Both the position numbers and the translations under genes were made by a program. From contig NZ_JAMBNX010000015.1 of NCBI RefSeq assembly GCF_023715325.1, positions 1 through 48,637 on the forward strand: 48,637 bases of DNA. The letters run 5' to 3'. Every line of letters begins with the position of its first letter. The stretch's first letter is position 1. The notes under the pieces were generated by a model, which was given only the letters and a program-made list of their open reading frames with translations, was not told the origin of the DNA and made no database searches. Below, one piece after another: positions 48,603-48,637 of this stretch. This DNA comes from Agromyces mediolanus (GTDB lineage Bacteria > Actinomycetota > Actinomycetes > Actinomycetales > Microbacteriaceae).

Positions 48603-48637
48603 GCGACGGATGCCGCTCGAGGCATCCGTCGCTAGGG
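48598..48637. terminator. Perfect 17-base inverted repeat at the right edge of the window
   Basis: CCCTAGCGACGGATGCC (48598-48614), loop gctcga, then GGCATCCGTCGCTAGGG (48621-48637). A 17-base-pair stem with a six-base loop is the strongest hairpin in the window. It may terminate a convergent gene beyond the edge, and it overlaps the promoter of the ABC genes. Confidence 0.6.

Overview
The window looks like chromosome from a GC-rich (about 70% or more by eye) actinobacterium, most likely family Microbacteriaceae. The evidence is the codon use, a DUF222/HNH endonuclease gene, the coproporphyrin-dependent haem pathway (HemQ plus a cysteine-rich ferrochelatase), a C50-carotenoid operon with a split CrtYe/CrtYf cyclase, and TANNNT-type -10 elements. 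I see no tRNA, rRNA, CRISPR array, insertion sequence or prophage. No gene-free stretch exceeds 300 bases; the longest are 6716-6941 (226 b, dispersed repeats), 11855-12063 (divergent promoters) and 31379-31573 (kinase operon promoter and leader).

Layout. 1-2723 (minus): a truncated DUF222/HNH gene behind a near-consensus LexA-type box, a hypothetical gene, a NUDIX hydrolase and glyS. 2835-6715 (plus): a membrane-anchored alpha/beta hydrolase coupled to an MprF-like aminoacyl-phospholipid synthase. 6942-9550 (minus): a Tat-exported phosphoesterase and a GNAT acetyltransferase. 9625-30919: a haem locus (hemA, hemE-cgoX, hemQ-hemH-hemC-hemD, hemB-hemL). It is interrupted by a small envelope cassette (YtxH-like, holin-X-like, DUF3618) with a GntR regulator, by a seven-gene idi-crtE-crtB-crtI-crtYe-crtYf-crtEb operon with a divergent MarR/CrtR-like regulator, and by a DUF1624/DUF418-like membrane protein between hemD and hemB. 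30998-31378: a small conserved hypothetical. 31574-46760: an eight-gene phospho-signalling and envelope operon. 46824-48550 (minus): a two-gene ABC exporter.

How the genes work together. Glutamyl-tRNA goes to ALA (hemA, hemL), porphobilinogen (hemB), uroporphyrinogen (hemC, hemD), coproporphyrinogen (hemE), coproporphyrin (cgoX), coprohaem (hemH) and haem (hemQ). The crt operon takes IPP/DMAPP to GGPP, phytoene, lycopene and then a C50 cyclic carotenoid of the decaprenoxanthin/sarcinaxanthin kind. The most unusual unit is 31574-46760: a membrane Ser/Thr kinase, a 2003-residue Ig/FN3-repeat surface protein, a MoxR ATPase, a DUF58 protein, a transglutaminase-fold protein that has lost its catalytic Cys and His, a membrane FHA protein, a PP2C phosphatase and a tail-anchored protein with repeated T-x-V-V-(D/E)-R motifs. 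I propose a phospho-switched, MoxR-driven system that assembles or controls the giant surface protein.

Two recurrent features cut across the window. Eight genes have a TANNNT-like hexamer exactly six bases before the start codon, which implies leaderless mRNAs. The heptamer GGATGCC/GGCATCC is conspicuously frequent.
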